DNA of 64,000 nt, from the NCBI GenBank assembly GCA_021399435.1, contig JAJTUP010000099.1, positions 62,001 to 126,000 on the forward strand. Reading direction: 5' to 3'. Origin of the DNA: Diaporthe sp. PMI_573 (lineage: Eukaryota; Ascomycota; Sordariomycetes; Diaporthales; Diaporthaceae). The notes beneath the pieces are model-generated. The model saw only the letters and a list, made by a program, of their open reading frames with translations. It did no database searches and was not told the DNA's origin. The position numbers were made by a program, and so were the translations under genes. This document shows positions 1 to 10,395 of the stretch, piece by piece (position 1 is the first letter of the stretch; each line of letters starts with the position of its first letter).

Positions 1-51
1 GTCAAATTGTTAATAGTTGCCCTTTCGGGTTAAGCCCGCCGGGCGGAATAA

Positions 52-54
<3 letters not shown>

Positions 55-90
<36 letters not shown>
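55..90. repeat. (GT)18 microsatellite
   Basis: A perfect run of 18 GT units, flanked by unique sequence. Simple repeats like this are common in fungal intergenic DNA. Confidence 0.97.
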
Positions 91-92
<2 letters not shown>

Positions 93-1232
93 TTTACCAT
101 GAATGAAAAGTATGCTACTCTACTGCGAGGAAGCTCATTTTATGCTGCTTCGCTGACCAAATGTGGCCTATCCGGATAGTCAACGACTCACCACCCCGAG
201 GACAAACGCAGCCCTCCTTCTACTTACTCTGCTCTTACCTAGACCAGAAGAACCTGGAGAGGACAGATCCCGGCCCGCGCTTGTCTGAACTGCAGACGCT
301 TTCAACCCCCACATTTATCCACTCGTCGTCATCCGTCCCCTGCTTGGTGGGTTCTTCCGCCCGTTTGCTCAATCCTGTTTTCTTTTCATCCTTGGAAGCC
401 CCCTCGGTCAGCTGCCTGAGTGTTTCCTTGGTCAGCTGAGCCGGCGGCTCTCGACTATTTTAATTAAAGAGATATATATCACATTAACGCTATGCCTCCC
501 AAGTCTATCTTTAAAAACTCCAAAGAAGCTGAAAAAACCGCGCGTTATCTAACTAAATTACGTTTCCAAGAATACAGAAATCGTCACCAAGATTGGAAAA
601 AACACCGTGATGATTCATAGGAGGCCTCAGTTCCAAAAAGGGATCCCAAGCGGATGGCGTGTTATAGGCAGTGCTTCGGTGACTCCTTTCCCATTCAGCT
701 GGGTGGTTATGAGGCGCATAAGATGAATCTAAACCGTACCTGCTCAAGGCCGGTGTTCTGCTTGTCTGAAGCATGACCTAGGGTCCCAGCAAAACCCTGG
801 ATGGTCACCGATGTTTCGGGTGACAAGATATACCGACTACAATTTTGTCATCGCTTTGAAGAGCGTCCAACGCCGACAAGCCCAGCCCCGACGGCGCTAT
901 TCTCTTTTCTCACAACTCGCATGGCCTCGGATCGCTTACTTACATGCGGGCACGATGGTCTCAGAAAAGGGGAAAGGGCTAAAACTTCCCTGGTGGCGAT
1001 CGCGGAGCTCTTGAGTTGCATCATCATGCTGAAATGAGGCAGATCATTGGCGGACGCCTTTCGGAGCAGCCTGATGGATGGCTGAGCGATCCTGCGGATG
1101 ACTACTGTAACCTCTTCAGGTCACTGCCTCTTCAGGCCACTGCCTTTCAGGAAATGCCTCTTTGGGAAGTTGGGCTTGCGGACATTTAGCAAAGGGTAGG
1201 TAGGCATTGGAAGGGGCGGCTAGGCTCGAAAA
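91..1232. other. No recognisable gene
   Basis: No frame gives a protein I recognise. A 43-codon lysine-rich open frame at 492-620 (+) begins at an ATG, but nothing supports it as a gene. Longer frames here have the irregular composition of chance ORFs. Confidence 0.5.
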
Positions 1233-1314
1233 CATAAATAGGAGGCATGGACACCCCAGAACCTCTCCATCTCCAAGCCGTCTTTGTTTACTTGGTTCTC
1301 AACATTTCCGCACC
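1233..1314 (+). promoter_or_regulatory. Putative promoter of the short esterase gene
   Basis: A TATA-like stretch (CATAAATA, 1233-1240) lies about 75 bp before the ATG at 1315. A pyrimidine-rich leader and a CACC just before the ATG follow. This is the usual fungal core-promoter arrangement and suggests that the shortened gene is not simply a dead fragment. It is inferred from motifs only. Confidence 0.45.
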
Positions 1315-2218
1315 ATGCATCTACAGTTGCAGTTCCAGTCACCTTTCAACAGCATGGCTCAGGCGCAGGCCACTCGGGAGATTGAAGACGGCAATAACCA
1401 AGGTAGTGCATTATATCTCCTACATCTTGATCATTTGCTAATTCGATCTAGACAGGGAACTTGCTACTGAAGCCAGCGCTGAACACACCAACGAAGATCT
1501 GCTGCCAGGTAGGAAATTCCTGGTGGCGTCACCCGAGGGTCTCGCGACTTCTGGCAACCTCCCACAGGTCCCCTTTATCCTCGGCGACCAGAAGGATGAG
1601 GGCACCCTCTTCGGACTCTTCACCACCAACCTCACCACTACAGATGACTTCAAAGACTACCTCAAGACGTTGTACTTCACCAACACGGACCCGCAGATTG
1701 TTGACCAATTCGTTGATATCTACCCCGAGGACCCGGCCCAGGGCTCCCCCTTCGACACAGGCGACGACAACAACATCTACCCGCAGTTCAAGCGCGTGGC
1801 CGCACTCCTCGGCGACGCCGTCTTCACCATGTCCCGGCGGGTAGTGCTCAACATCACGACGGGGATCCAGCCGGGCGTCAAGCGATGGTCGTACCTGAGC
1901 CAGTACGACCAGGGGACCCGCGTGCTGGGGACCTTCCACGGCAGCGACCTGATCCAGGTCTTCTACGGCATCAAGGACAACTTCGCCGCCTCCGCCATCG
2001 TCAACTACTTCCTCAACTTCGCCTACAACCTCGACCCCAACGACGCGTCCGGCGGCACCAGGGCCACCGACGGCGAGCAGCTCATCAACTGGCCCGACTG
2101 GGCGTCCAGCAACCAGCTGATCCAGTTCGACGCCGACAAGGCGAGCCTGATACCCGACGACTTCCGCCAGCAGCAGTTCGAGTTCTTGCTGCAGAACTCG
2201 GCTAATTTGCACTTTTGA
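1315..2218 (+). CDS. Type-B carboxylesterase/lipase, C-terminal half only
   Basis: Two-exon model, 1315-1402 and 1452-2218, giving 284 aa. The 49-bp intron starts GTAGTG, has a GCTAAT branch-like site and ends CTAG; splicing gives an open frame into the conserved part. From residue ~60 the protein matches the C-terminal part of Candida rugosa/Geotrichum-type lipases. It has the GDQxDEGTLF block, which carries the catalytic acid, and GTFHGSDL, which carries the catalytic histidine. The family normally has ~550 aa and a GESAG nucleophile elbow; that half is absent, so no triad can form in this protein alone. The first ~35 residues are Gln-rich and unlike the family, and there is no clear signal peptide. 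It may be a remodelled gene or a decaying fragment that kept an open frame. Confidence 0.72.
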
Positions 2219-3448
2219 CCTTCGAGATACCCCTTGCCGTGCACAGGTGTATTTTTTCATGATTTCCATGGTTTATCATTGTCTCTGCTCGAGCCTTGGA
2301 GCACAGTATATATGCGACTGCCGCCGAGCGGGACTCGTGTCCCCTGGTCCACCCCTCGTGCTCTCGTCTTGTCAGAGACTATAAGTAGTTATTTAATTAT
2401 ATCACATCATACCGTGTTGTGTGAGATCAAGAGCGCCTTCAATCCTCTACTGGATCCATAGCCGTCGTTCCTTCATCCTATGATAATTGTCTCGTGCATG
2501 TATGCTCCCATAAACGCAGTCGTGTTGCTGCTGCTGCCGACAATATCGATAACGATAACTCCTCCGCGTGCGGTCGTCACCCCATAGTTTTGAGGAAACG
2601 ACTCGGGGCATTAGGACCATCCGATCTGTCCCACCGCTCTGTCCCGATCTCCATCCAGCCCAATCTTTCGCTTGTAACCCTGCGGCCTGATTCTCCGTCC
2701 GAGTTTCAGCGAGTCGCATTGCCCATTGCGCGTGCCTCTCTTTCGGCTCGGATCGCTTGTCCCAGGTGCGCTGCTGACCCGAAGCAACCCCAGCTCCGCC
2801 CTTCACACAGCACCGTGCCAGGTGTCGGGCCATGCGTAGAGGGCGGCTCTTGGCTGCTCGGCTTTTCCTCTGCCCTCCAGAACCCAGCGCTCTCGTCCTT
2901 GGGATACCGCTACTTGTCTCGTGTCAGCAAATGTACCCTCTTAATTCCCCGTCTTGCCGGTGGTAAATGTCCCGGCTATGTCCCCGACTGCGTCGTTCCA
3001 GTCCCCCCTTGCCTCTTGTCTCGTCGACGGTTTGGGGGCCTCCTGCCGTGTGATTGGGGATCTCAGAACTCAACTTGCTGTCCTTGGTGATCTACAGCAC
3101 GTTATAGGACCTAAAGTCGAGACCGTCTCCTCTGTTCATCTCCAGGAGATCAGCGAATGCTTATGGATGCAAGAAGACTCTGAATCGGTGAGATCTGTGT
3201 ACGGAGGTGAATGCTGTGCTTCTTAGCTTGTTTCTTCAGAGGATGCGGGAACTGCCCCTTTCAAAATCAATCTACTATCGCTGAGGAATAGAAAGGCCCT
3301 TGTACGGGCTGGACCTTGTAAATGTTGACGGGTTACAAACGTGTCAGGACCGTATTAAAGTAGCTCTAGTAGAGAATCAGGGCAACAAAGTTAAGGGAAA
3401 GGCTTAAGCCCCGACAAGGGAGTATAAGCGGGGAATTTCAATAGATGG
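2219..3448. other. No recognisable gene
   Basis: Several overlapping frames up to ~200 codons exist on both strands, none with a recognisable domain. The frame at 2954-3226 (+) has a protein-like amphipathic stretch, but I cannot assign it. Confidence 0.45.
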
Positions 3449-4042
3449 CTATCTATCATGATCTTTCATGTGCCTATCCCAGATGTTGGTGGTGGGCAGC
3501 CTGGCGGCCGGGTTTGTCTGGCTGGCCTTGATGTCGGGCCTGGGGCTGTGGGCTGGACCGCGCTTGGCCTGGGCGGCGGCGAGGGCGCGCAGCTTGCGGG
3601 CATCCCACTTGTCCAGCCAGTCCGGGGGCCGCTGGGCGGGCGCGCCGTCGTTTGCGGTGTACGTCCTGGCCTGCGTGTCGCGTGCGATTGCGGCCTCGAG
3701 TTGAGCAGAGTCGACGGGCGGGTCCTGTCGCAGGAGGGCATGGATGAGCAGCCTCCTCCTGCCGCCAGTCCTGCCGAAGACGAGCAGCATGATGCGGTAC
3801 AGATTGTCTACCAGGCCGTTGTTGGCGGCGCACAGGAAGCGGAGGTCATGGCGTGCCTGCCGGACGCGGCGCCTTGTCTGTGGGCAGGTGGGCGGATGGG
3901 CAGCATGTCGGCGGAAGCGGGAGACGATCTGTTGTCTGATGTATGGCTGGCATATTGGGGGCAGGTAGGAGGCCTGGCGGAGGAGGCCGCGGTAGATGTG
4001 GAGGGTGGTGTCGGCCGGGGCGAGCATGAGGGAGCGGCGCAT
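3449..4042 (-). pseudogene. Cup1-like LYR-motif protein, C-terminally truncated
   Basis: The frame from the ATG at 4042 gives 197 aa. It opens with an LYR-type segment (HIYRGLLRQASYLPP), followed by a basic helix (QQIVSRFRRH) and a second conserved block with CAANNGLVDNLYR and GRRRLLIHALL. This is the N-terminal LYR domain of fungal Cup1-like proteins, small mitochondrial accessory factors of the LYR superfamily. The protein reaches the NIWDR motif and then stops after six unrelated residues, whereas relatives continue with a conserved C-terminal block, so the 3' end looks cut near 3450. The frame is open upstream to 4267, but that part is low complexity and the Met before RRSLMLAPAD is the better start. 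The gene diverges from the APSES gene at 4933. Confidence 0.68.
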
Positions 4043-4932
4043 GGTCCGGAGAAGACGCCCGTGCTGCGGGTTGCGCTCCGCGCTGGCGTGTGAGGGCAAG
4101 GCGGGTGAAGAGGACGCTGTCGGTGATTCGATGAATGCGGGCAGGTAATTGCACAGTAAGACGGCCTGGGTACGCGGGTACAAGGGTTCAAGGGTACGTC
4201 CGTGTGCAGAACTGCCCGACGCGTGTGGTGGGTGCGTTTGGTGGTCCGTGCTCGAATGACCACACACGAACTCCGCACGAAACAGACACGTCCCGGGGGG
4301 TTGCGAGTCCCATGCTCACCTGACCTCGCGCGCCAGCAAGAGAGTACCTAGTCAATCCCTCTCCTCGCCCTCGTCCCTCTCGCCATTGGTACCCCGGCAT
4401 GAGACTGAGTCCTGGTGGGATATCCGCAGTCTCGTGTGTGCAGGTCATCGGCCTGCTGAGTCCGTCCTGCCCTGTCCGCCCAAGGTACCTTCGCACTTCG
4501 CAAGCACCGCGCCTCGACACTCGTCCCGACTCAAATCCTCCTCACCCACCCGCCTCGAGTCGACATCCTCGTCAGCCCGTCAGCACGCAAACTCCCGCCC
4601 CACCCCGACCGCCAGCCACAGTCGCGCATGTCTGCCCCGTAACTGCGCTGCCTGAACATCCCTCGCCGTCCTGCCCTCTTCTCGAAGAGACAGGCCGCCA
4701 CCCCACAGCGTAGACCATCGAGAACAAGTCATTGTCGCAGTATCAATGGGTCTCTGACGCTCGCCATCTCGTCCCAATCCCAACCACCCAAGGTATCATC
4801 ACATCGGCCACATCTTACTGCGCAGCCTGTCGCCGCTTCTCACACTCTTCCCAGGGCGCTCCCAAACGTCTATCACATGATCCGGATCGACAGCTTCCTG
4901 CCGCCATTTCGTCCCTTTCGCGCCCATGCCAC
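4043..4932. promoter_or_regulatory. Divergent intergenic region between LYR and APSES genes
   Basis: About 890 bp separates the two start codons. It is C/T-rich on the + strand toward the APSES start, typical of Sordariomycete leaders. It probably holds both promoters and carries no recognised coding sequence of its own. Several open frames cross it without plausible products. Confidence 0.45.
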
Positions 4933-6010
4933 ATGGGCCAGCCGTCCTCCTCGCACCAGTATCACATCCCCCCTTCGCAACAGTCCGCCAGCTTCCCCAT
5001 CAGCGAGCCTTCCTCCCAGCCTGTTCGCCCCGCCAGCGCCGCCTACTACCAGCCTACAAACCCCTTGTCATCCACCATGGACGACGATCATTTCCCCCAG
5101 ATCTATTCTGTCCGTGAAACTCCTCCCCCAACAACCCCACAGCTCACCGCACACTGCGCGGCCGGTGCCACTGACCCTACTTCCGCAGTCCGTCTACTCC
5201 GGCGTCGAAGTCTACGAGATGGAGGTCAATGCCGTCGCCGTCATGCGCCGCCGTCACGATAGCTGCCTCAATGCCACTCAGATTCTCAAAGTTGCCGGCT
5301 TGGACAAGGGGAAACGAACCAAGATCCTCGAGAAGGAGATCCAGACCGGCGAACACGAGAAGGTCCAGGGCGGCTACGGGAAATACCAGGGCACCTGGAT
5401 ATCTTATGACCGAGGCGTCCAGGTCTGCCGCCAGTACGGTGTAGAGGACCTCCTCCGGCCACTGCTCACCTACGACATGGGCCAGGATGGCACTGCTGCG
5501 GGCCGTGGCGACCTCAACACCCCGACCAAGGAGCAGGCCATGGCTGCCCAGAGGAAAAGGCTCTACAGCCAGCCTATCAACAACAGGTCCAACAGCATGT
5601 CTGGCACATTCTTCAAGAACATATCCTCCACCGCCTCCAATGCCGTTGCCGCCATCAGCAAAGCCAGACTGGACTCACCGGGGCCCAGGAGCCGCGGTGG
5701 CCTCTCGAGGGCCCCCAGCTTCAATCGCCAGCCCTCGGTCTCGATGCAGAGCTTGGACGACTTCCCCGGCAACTCGCAGCAGAGCTTCACCTCTGATCAC
5801 GCCCGCAACGGCGACTCCGCATACTCTGCACAGCGTAACAATGCGCAGCCAATGAGCATCGACGGGGCTGAGCCTCCTAGGAAGAGACCGAGGGTCGCGG
5901 TGACGCCGGCAGATAGCTTCGGGCAGTCGCAATCCCAGTCGCAATCCCAGTCCCAGTCACAGAGCATGTATACAAGCTTTCTATCACTGGTACATCCATG
6001 TTCCGCTTTA
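4933..6010 (+). CDS. APSES (KilA-N) transcription factor, N-terminal part, in frame with the next gene
   Basis: The start is the ATG at 4933. The first exon ends with HFPQIYS at 5109. A 79-bp intron (5110-5188) is inferred from an ACTGAC branch and CCGCAG acceptor; its donor GTCCGT is weak. The second exon opens with the APSES domain (VYSGVEVYEM to LRPLLTYDMGQDG), the DNA-binding domain of MBF/SBF-type cell-cycle regulators (Swi4/Swi6/Mbp1 group). KGKRTKILEKEI and EKVQGGYGKYQGTW are intact. The usually invariant Trp in DSWLNATQIL is Cys. A nuclear localisation signal (PPRKRPRV) and an SQ-repeat follow. The ankyrin repeats and C-terminal helices of the family are missing: after the SQ-repeat (~5963) the frame passes without a stop into the gene starting at 6011. 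If the 5' intron is wrong, a one-base frameshift must be assumed. Confidence 0.75.
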
Positions 6011-8094
6011 ATGGATCGCAATTTGGAATCTCCGCCAGCCAGGCCATCTGCCGCGGACCCAACGAATGACGTACTAGACCCGCAGAAGTCGCAGTTCGAG
6101 CAGTTGAAGGAACAGCACACAGCGGATCGCATGCGCCTGGACAACGAGTACGAAGCTAGGAAGGCGGAACTCGATGCACAACTGTGCCACGTGGAGGACC
6201 AATTTGGTTCGGACTTGGATCAGACCGCCCGAATGGTGCGCGAGGCTTTTGTGACGGTCCAACAGTCCTTCAGTTTAGCAGTCGCGAAACAAGTAGACCT
6301 TCACCTGAAAAAGAACGAACTACATCGCGAATATGAAGGGACGAAAACAAAGGCCGAAGCGAATCTGCTTAACAAGGTCCGAGAATTGATTACCGGTTCG
6401 GCCGCCGAGCAAAATACAACCCTTGGCTCCGTGCTTGAGGAGACGGCATCGACCTCTTCTACCATCGCGGTAAGCTTACGAGTGGATAGTTCATACCATC
6501 AATGCTGACCAACGACAATAAACAGGTCACCACTATGGACCAATCCGTGTTGCCAGCCAGATTGCATCGGACGTCTCGACCACACTACTTCAATGCGACC
6601 CGGTCTATCGAGGCCAGACCTCCCGGCGCAGACGTTCATGCGCCCACGCCTCAAACACTTCTGCTTACACCTTCCCGGCCAGCATCGACGCCACAAGCTT
6701 CCCCTCTCCAAACGTCAATGTCCGGAGAACTCCCGCCCCAGGATCCGACCCCCTTAGCAGACATGCATAAGAAGGATTATATCACGTCAGCGCCGTCCAA
6801 ACCTGCGTTGCAAGGAAAGCCGTCAAACCCAAATCCTGAACCATCATGCTCTGCTCGACCTCCGCGTCCACCGTCGATACCTGATGAACCCATGGGCAAT
6901 GCACGACAACGAACGCCTGCTTCGGCAACTCAATCCCGCCAGAACGTAAAAAGGAGGGCTGTTGAGTTACCAGCTGAAAGCACCATGGTTGTGCCGAAAC
7001 GCCGACGCATGGAAGGATCAGCTGCAGTAGCACAGCAGACCTCGGCGGCGGAAAGTTCAGCGGAACAGCAACATAGCACATCTTCACGACCAGATCTAGC
7101 CCAGGAAAAAGCAACACATCGCGTCGTGACCTTCGAGGAGGTTTATCAACAAGGAGAGGCCAAATTCAAGCACAAGATCTTCGAGTATAAGGAAGGTTCC
7201 GGTAATTGGTACATCGTCAAGTGTGATAAGCATAAAATGCATTTTGGGCTTGGGAATCCCTTGCATGGCGCTGCCAAACACTTGCACAGCCCTCAGCACG
7301 GTAGATTGGAGAAGACGCATCATCTTGCCATTCAGAATTGTGGCTTTCTCGTGAAGGATTGTACGGCGGAACTTGCAAACCTGAACAACACTGTGTTCGA
7401 GGAAGCGTTGAAAAATGGGTACAAGATCTTGAAGCCAACAAATAAGACAAGCAATCAATCAGTCGCGGCAGAGCTGTCCAATTTGTCGAATGATGGAAAC
7501 AGTCAACAGCAAAACTTCAGGAAAGCACAAGCGAAGCCCCGCGACATGGAGCGTCAAGTTGCTGCCGCTCAGCCCGAGCCGCACAGCGACCTTAGCGACA
7601 AGAGAGGCCACTATCTCATCGCTAATCTTGGCTCTAACCAGGATGAACCCGACTGCATCGTCATTCCTTCAGGATCAGCATCACATTCGAATAAAGAGGA
7701 TACTTCCGGAAACGAAAGTGAGGATCAGGAGCTACGCGCTACCGGTAGACCCTCTGCTCATGATCACGACTCATCGGCATCGAGCACTGGGCAGAGTAGT
7801 ACCAGAAAGCAAGATGCAAACCCCGTGGTCAGCGCTGCTGCGTTTGATCAACAGCTCTTACGGAGTGAAAATGCTCTCCGAGCAGTTGAGAGAGCAACAT
7901 CTGGAAGTATCCGTCTGGATATACCTGAAGTGGAACGGGATAGGCATGATACGAGGGTTCCCCGCGACAGCTACGAGCGATTTGATCAGCTAAAGGTCCA
8001 GATGAGAAGCAACGCCGCCAATCAGTTTCATCGTCAGACTGTGTTTGAAGTGAATGCACAAGAAGCGCTGACGGCGGCGATCGAGGAGGTGTAG
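6011..8094 (+). CDS. Fungal coiled-coil nuclear protein of unknown function
   Basis: Exons 6011-6469 and 6526-8094 give 675 aa. The 56-bp intron has a GTAAGC donor, GCTGAC branch and ACAG acceptor, and splicing is phase 0. Residues ~25-125 form a charged coiled coil (EARKAELDAQL, LHLKKNELHREYE). The middle is Pro/Ser-rich with basic clusters (VPKRRRMEG) that look like nuclear signals. A compact block near residues 355-430 reads GSGNWYIVKCDKHKMHF, NPLHGAAKHLHSPQHG and CTAELANLNN. I recognise this as a widespread fungal family without assigned function, often multicopy in accessory regions. The C-terminus is complete, ending just before copia DNA. Only ~45 bp separates its ATG from APSES-derived sequence, so its own promoter is missing. 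It may be translated as the second half of a ~1,008-aa fusion starting at 4933, or from 6011. Confidence 0.7.
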
Positions 8095-9781
8095 TGAGCA
8101 GGGTAAACTTGGCATCTGTGTAGGCACCGCTTGATCGGTCTGCCTCGGGCCGTTCTACCTCTGCATCCTCTACTTCTTCTTCCTGGATGCCTTCTATGTC
8201 AGGTTCCTCTCTGTGTTCATCTTCAGAAGAGTCATCTTCAAGTAGATCTTCTCCTTCTGGCTCTGTTATTTGGTCTCTGTCTGGGAGGGCATATTTTCTT
8301 GTCCACTCCGCGAGCCGTTCAAGGTCTGTGGTGAGAAGCTCATCTTTGAAGCCTTCCCAGTTTCCGTCAAACACTTGTTGTTCGTCAAAAATCACATCCC
8401 GTGTGTTGATGATCTTCCCAGTTGCTGGGATCCATATCCGGTAGATGTTTGATGACTGGTACCCAATCAGGTAGCCAATCCATGCACGTGGCTCAAGACG
8501 TTGATGTCTTCTCTTTCTGAGCTGTGCGTCTGAAGTTATAGCGTAGGCTTTACAGCCAAAAACACGCAGGTGGGCTTGGTTTGGTCTCGGGTCTGGTCGT
8601 GGGATATCCATTCGTCTTGCCGTTGCGGTGTGAAATCGGAAGTAGGGTGTCTGCCAGTCAAGGCCATAGGTCGGAGTTCGATTGTTGAAATAGACGGTTG
8701 TTCGTCCAATTTCTGGCCAAAGGGAGGTTGGAAGTTTTGAGCTTGTTCGCATTGCTCGCATTTTCTCCTTGATCACCACCCCTGAGCGCTCTGCTCCCCC
8801 GTTCTGTGCTTGAGTGTTGGGTGCTGAGGGCTCAATTTTGATGTGTTTTGACTCAATATAGTCTCTGACAGCTCGTCTACGGCTGAACACCTCTCCGTCG
8901 CATTCAATAACCTTGACTTTTGTGTTGTTTTGTAGCTCCATCATCCCAAGGAAAGATTTGATGACCCTGAGCAGCGTTTCGTTGTCTCGGCTCTCCAGAT
9001 AGTAGTCCCATATGTATCCCGAGGCTCTGCATGTGAGCAGTAGCTGTGAGGTGTATCCTTGGAGCCCCTCTTCGTAGTCATGGAAGTCCAGTGCTATCCT
9101 TTCGCCTTCCCGTTCAAGGGTCTCCCTCGGAGTTCGACGGATTTGCCTTGTAATCTTGGCTAGGGCGCATGCTTCGCATTCAACAGTCGACGGTCCTCTG
9201 ATTCGCACCCCCTGAGATGAATTGACCAGGTGTTCAAGTGCTTTCGGATGGCCGAGGCGACCGTGCCATAGTATGGCTTCCCCTGTGAGTGGCATCCTTT
9301 TAGTGTATGTAGTGTGCTTCTTCCTCCACGTGTTGAAGGTGCTCTGGCATTTGTGTAGTTAGTATTCGATGACATATTGGCCAGAGACATCTTTAAGCGG
9401 GCATAGAATTGTCCCATCTCGACGCTTCAATAGTGTTGGTTCGAGTTCGTTGTCCCAGAAGATGCCTTTTCTTCGGAGTTGTCTTAATGAGACCAAGGTT
9501 GTCAAGAGTCGTGGGCAGAGGGCAACGTTTTCGAGATGTAGGATCGTCGTTCCGGTTCGGACTAGCATTGTGCCGTATGCTTGGATTGGAAGCTTTCTGT
9601 CTCCTGACCACAACTAATCGTCATGTGTGGCCGGCCGGGTGTCAAACAGCCTCTGAATGTCGTTGGTAATCGAGATGGTACTCGCTGGGTCCAGAATCAC
9701 CGAGTGTTTTAGAGGGTATTCTTCTGTGTTTATCACAAAAGCTCCCCTAGCCTCCACACTGGCTACGCAGTACCCCGGGAG
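8095..9781 (-). pseudogene. Copia retrotransposon relic 1: protease, GAG-pre-integrase and integrase
   Basis: On the minus strand the frame enters a retropepsin-like region (ILDPASTISIT), followed by the GAG-pre-integrase zinc module (HGRLGHP and CEACALAK). The integrase core has candidate catalytic residues in ALDFHD, ECDGEVF and GGAERSG, then a linker. Nonsense codons interrupt it: a TAG where the second copy encodes Cys (DDCLW), and a TAA at 9359-9361 where the second copy has Gln. Reverse transcriptase and RNase H are absent, because the element is cut at ~8095 against the coiled-coil gene. No LTR is visible. It is the same family as the relic at 60.5-61.4 kb and is dead as a transposon. 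Confidence 0.88.
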
Positions 9782-10246
9782 TCAATCTTCGACTTCCTCA
9801 ACGGCTTCTTCTTTTGTTGGTCGGGGTGTCCTTGATTTGGACTTTGATCTCGGGCCTCGAAGGGCTCGAACCTGGGCTTGCGGATCAGCATCATTCCCGA
9901 GGGCTAGGCGTACCTTCTCTTCGGTTTTCTTGTTCTTCCTGAAGCCTTCAAAAGCTCTGCTGCCGCTGTAGGACAACCACATCATCCTGACGTCCGCCAG
10001 CGTGGAAGTGTCACAAAACTTGAGCTGTGATCCGTACTTGCTCTGCTTCCAGGTGTCCATGGTAGCCGACAGAGATGGTAGAATATTGCTGCGTTTTGTG
10101 GTCAGGGTTAGTGACCTCAAAGGCATATCAGCATCGTGAGACCCAATTCTGGTCCCTCGCAAGGGACCCCGACTAGCCGGCTTACGTTCCGCCCAGGCTG
10201 TCCCAGACAGAGCAGGCCATCGGTCGATCGGATGGCCAAATCCCAT
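9782..10246 (-). pseudogene. Copia relic 1: C-terminal gag region
   Basis: The frame ends with a basic segment (KSKSRTPRPTKEE) and EVED, then TGA. This ending is shared almost residue for residue with the second copia copy at 60.7 kb. The upstream part (ATMDTWKQSKYG) resembles copia gag, but the first ~50 residues come from the neighbouring hAT end, so the gag N-terminus is missing. The TGA is in frame with the protease that follows; see findings. Confidence 0.7.
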
Positions 10247-10395
10247 CCGATTCCGATATCGATTTGAAATCGATCGAATAGACTGAAGCCCATCCGATTC
10301 CGAATCGGATTGGTCTATATCGGATCGGATCCGATCCGATTTGCCTATATCCGATTCGGAATCGGATATCAGATCTGCTAAATCGGATGGGGTGC
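10205..10395. repeat. hAT subterminal palindrome cluster (ATCGGAT/ATCCGAT)
   Basis: At least ten copies of CCGAT or ATCGG in both orientations are packed into under 200 bp, including ATCGGATCGGATCCGATCCGAT-like palindromes. Dense short inverted repeats inside the ends are typical of hAT elements, where they serve as transposase binding sites. This cluster lies just beyond the 3' end of the hAT transposase gene. The exact terminus is not clear, and no matching end is visible near 15.1 kb. Confidence 0.7.

Noticed and set aside
1529..2269. Minus-strand ORF of 246 codons over the esterase gene
   Set aside because: Val/Glu/Gly-rich shadow of a GC-rich coding region; the plus strand carries the lipase motifs.
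2494..3090. 198-codon + strand ORF
   Set aside because: No domain, irregular composition, no splice or promoter support; likely chance.
3458..4093. Long + strand ORF of 211 codons
   Set aside because: It is antisense to the LYR-domain frame, and its Gly/Ala-rich sequence has no domain; the minus strand explains the conservation.
5100..5190. Frameshift in the APSES 5' region
   Set aside because: A frameshift would explain the change of frame, but an intron with ACTGAC branch and CCGCAG acceptor explains it as well; the donor is weak, so a frameshift is not excluded.
7829..8094. Copia frame continuing into the coiled-coil gene
   Set aside because: The + strand encodes the conserved end of the coiled-coil protein up to 8094; the minus-strand continuation is chance, even though a piece looks like a copia linker.
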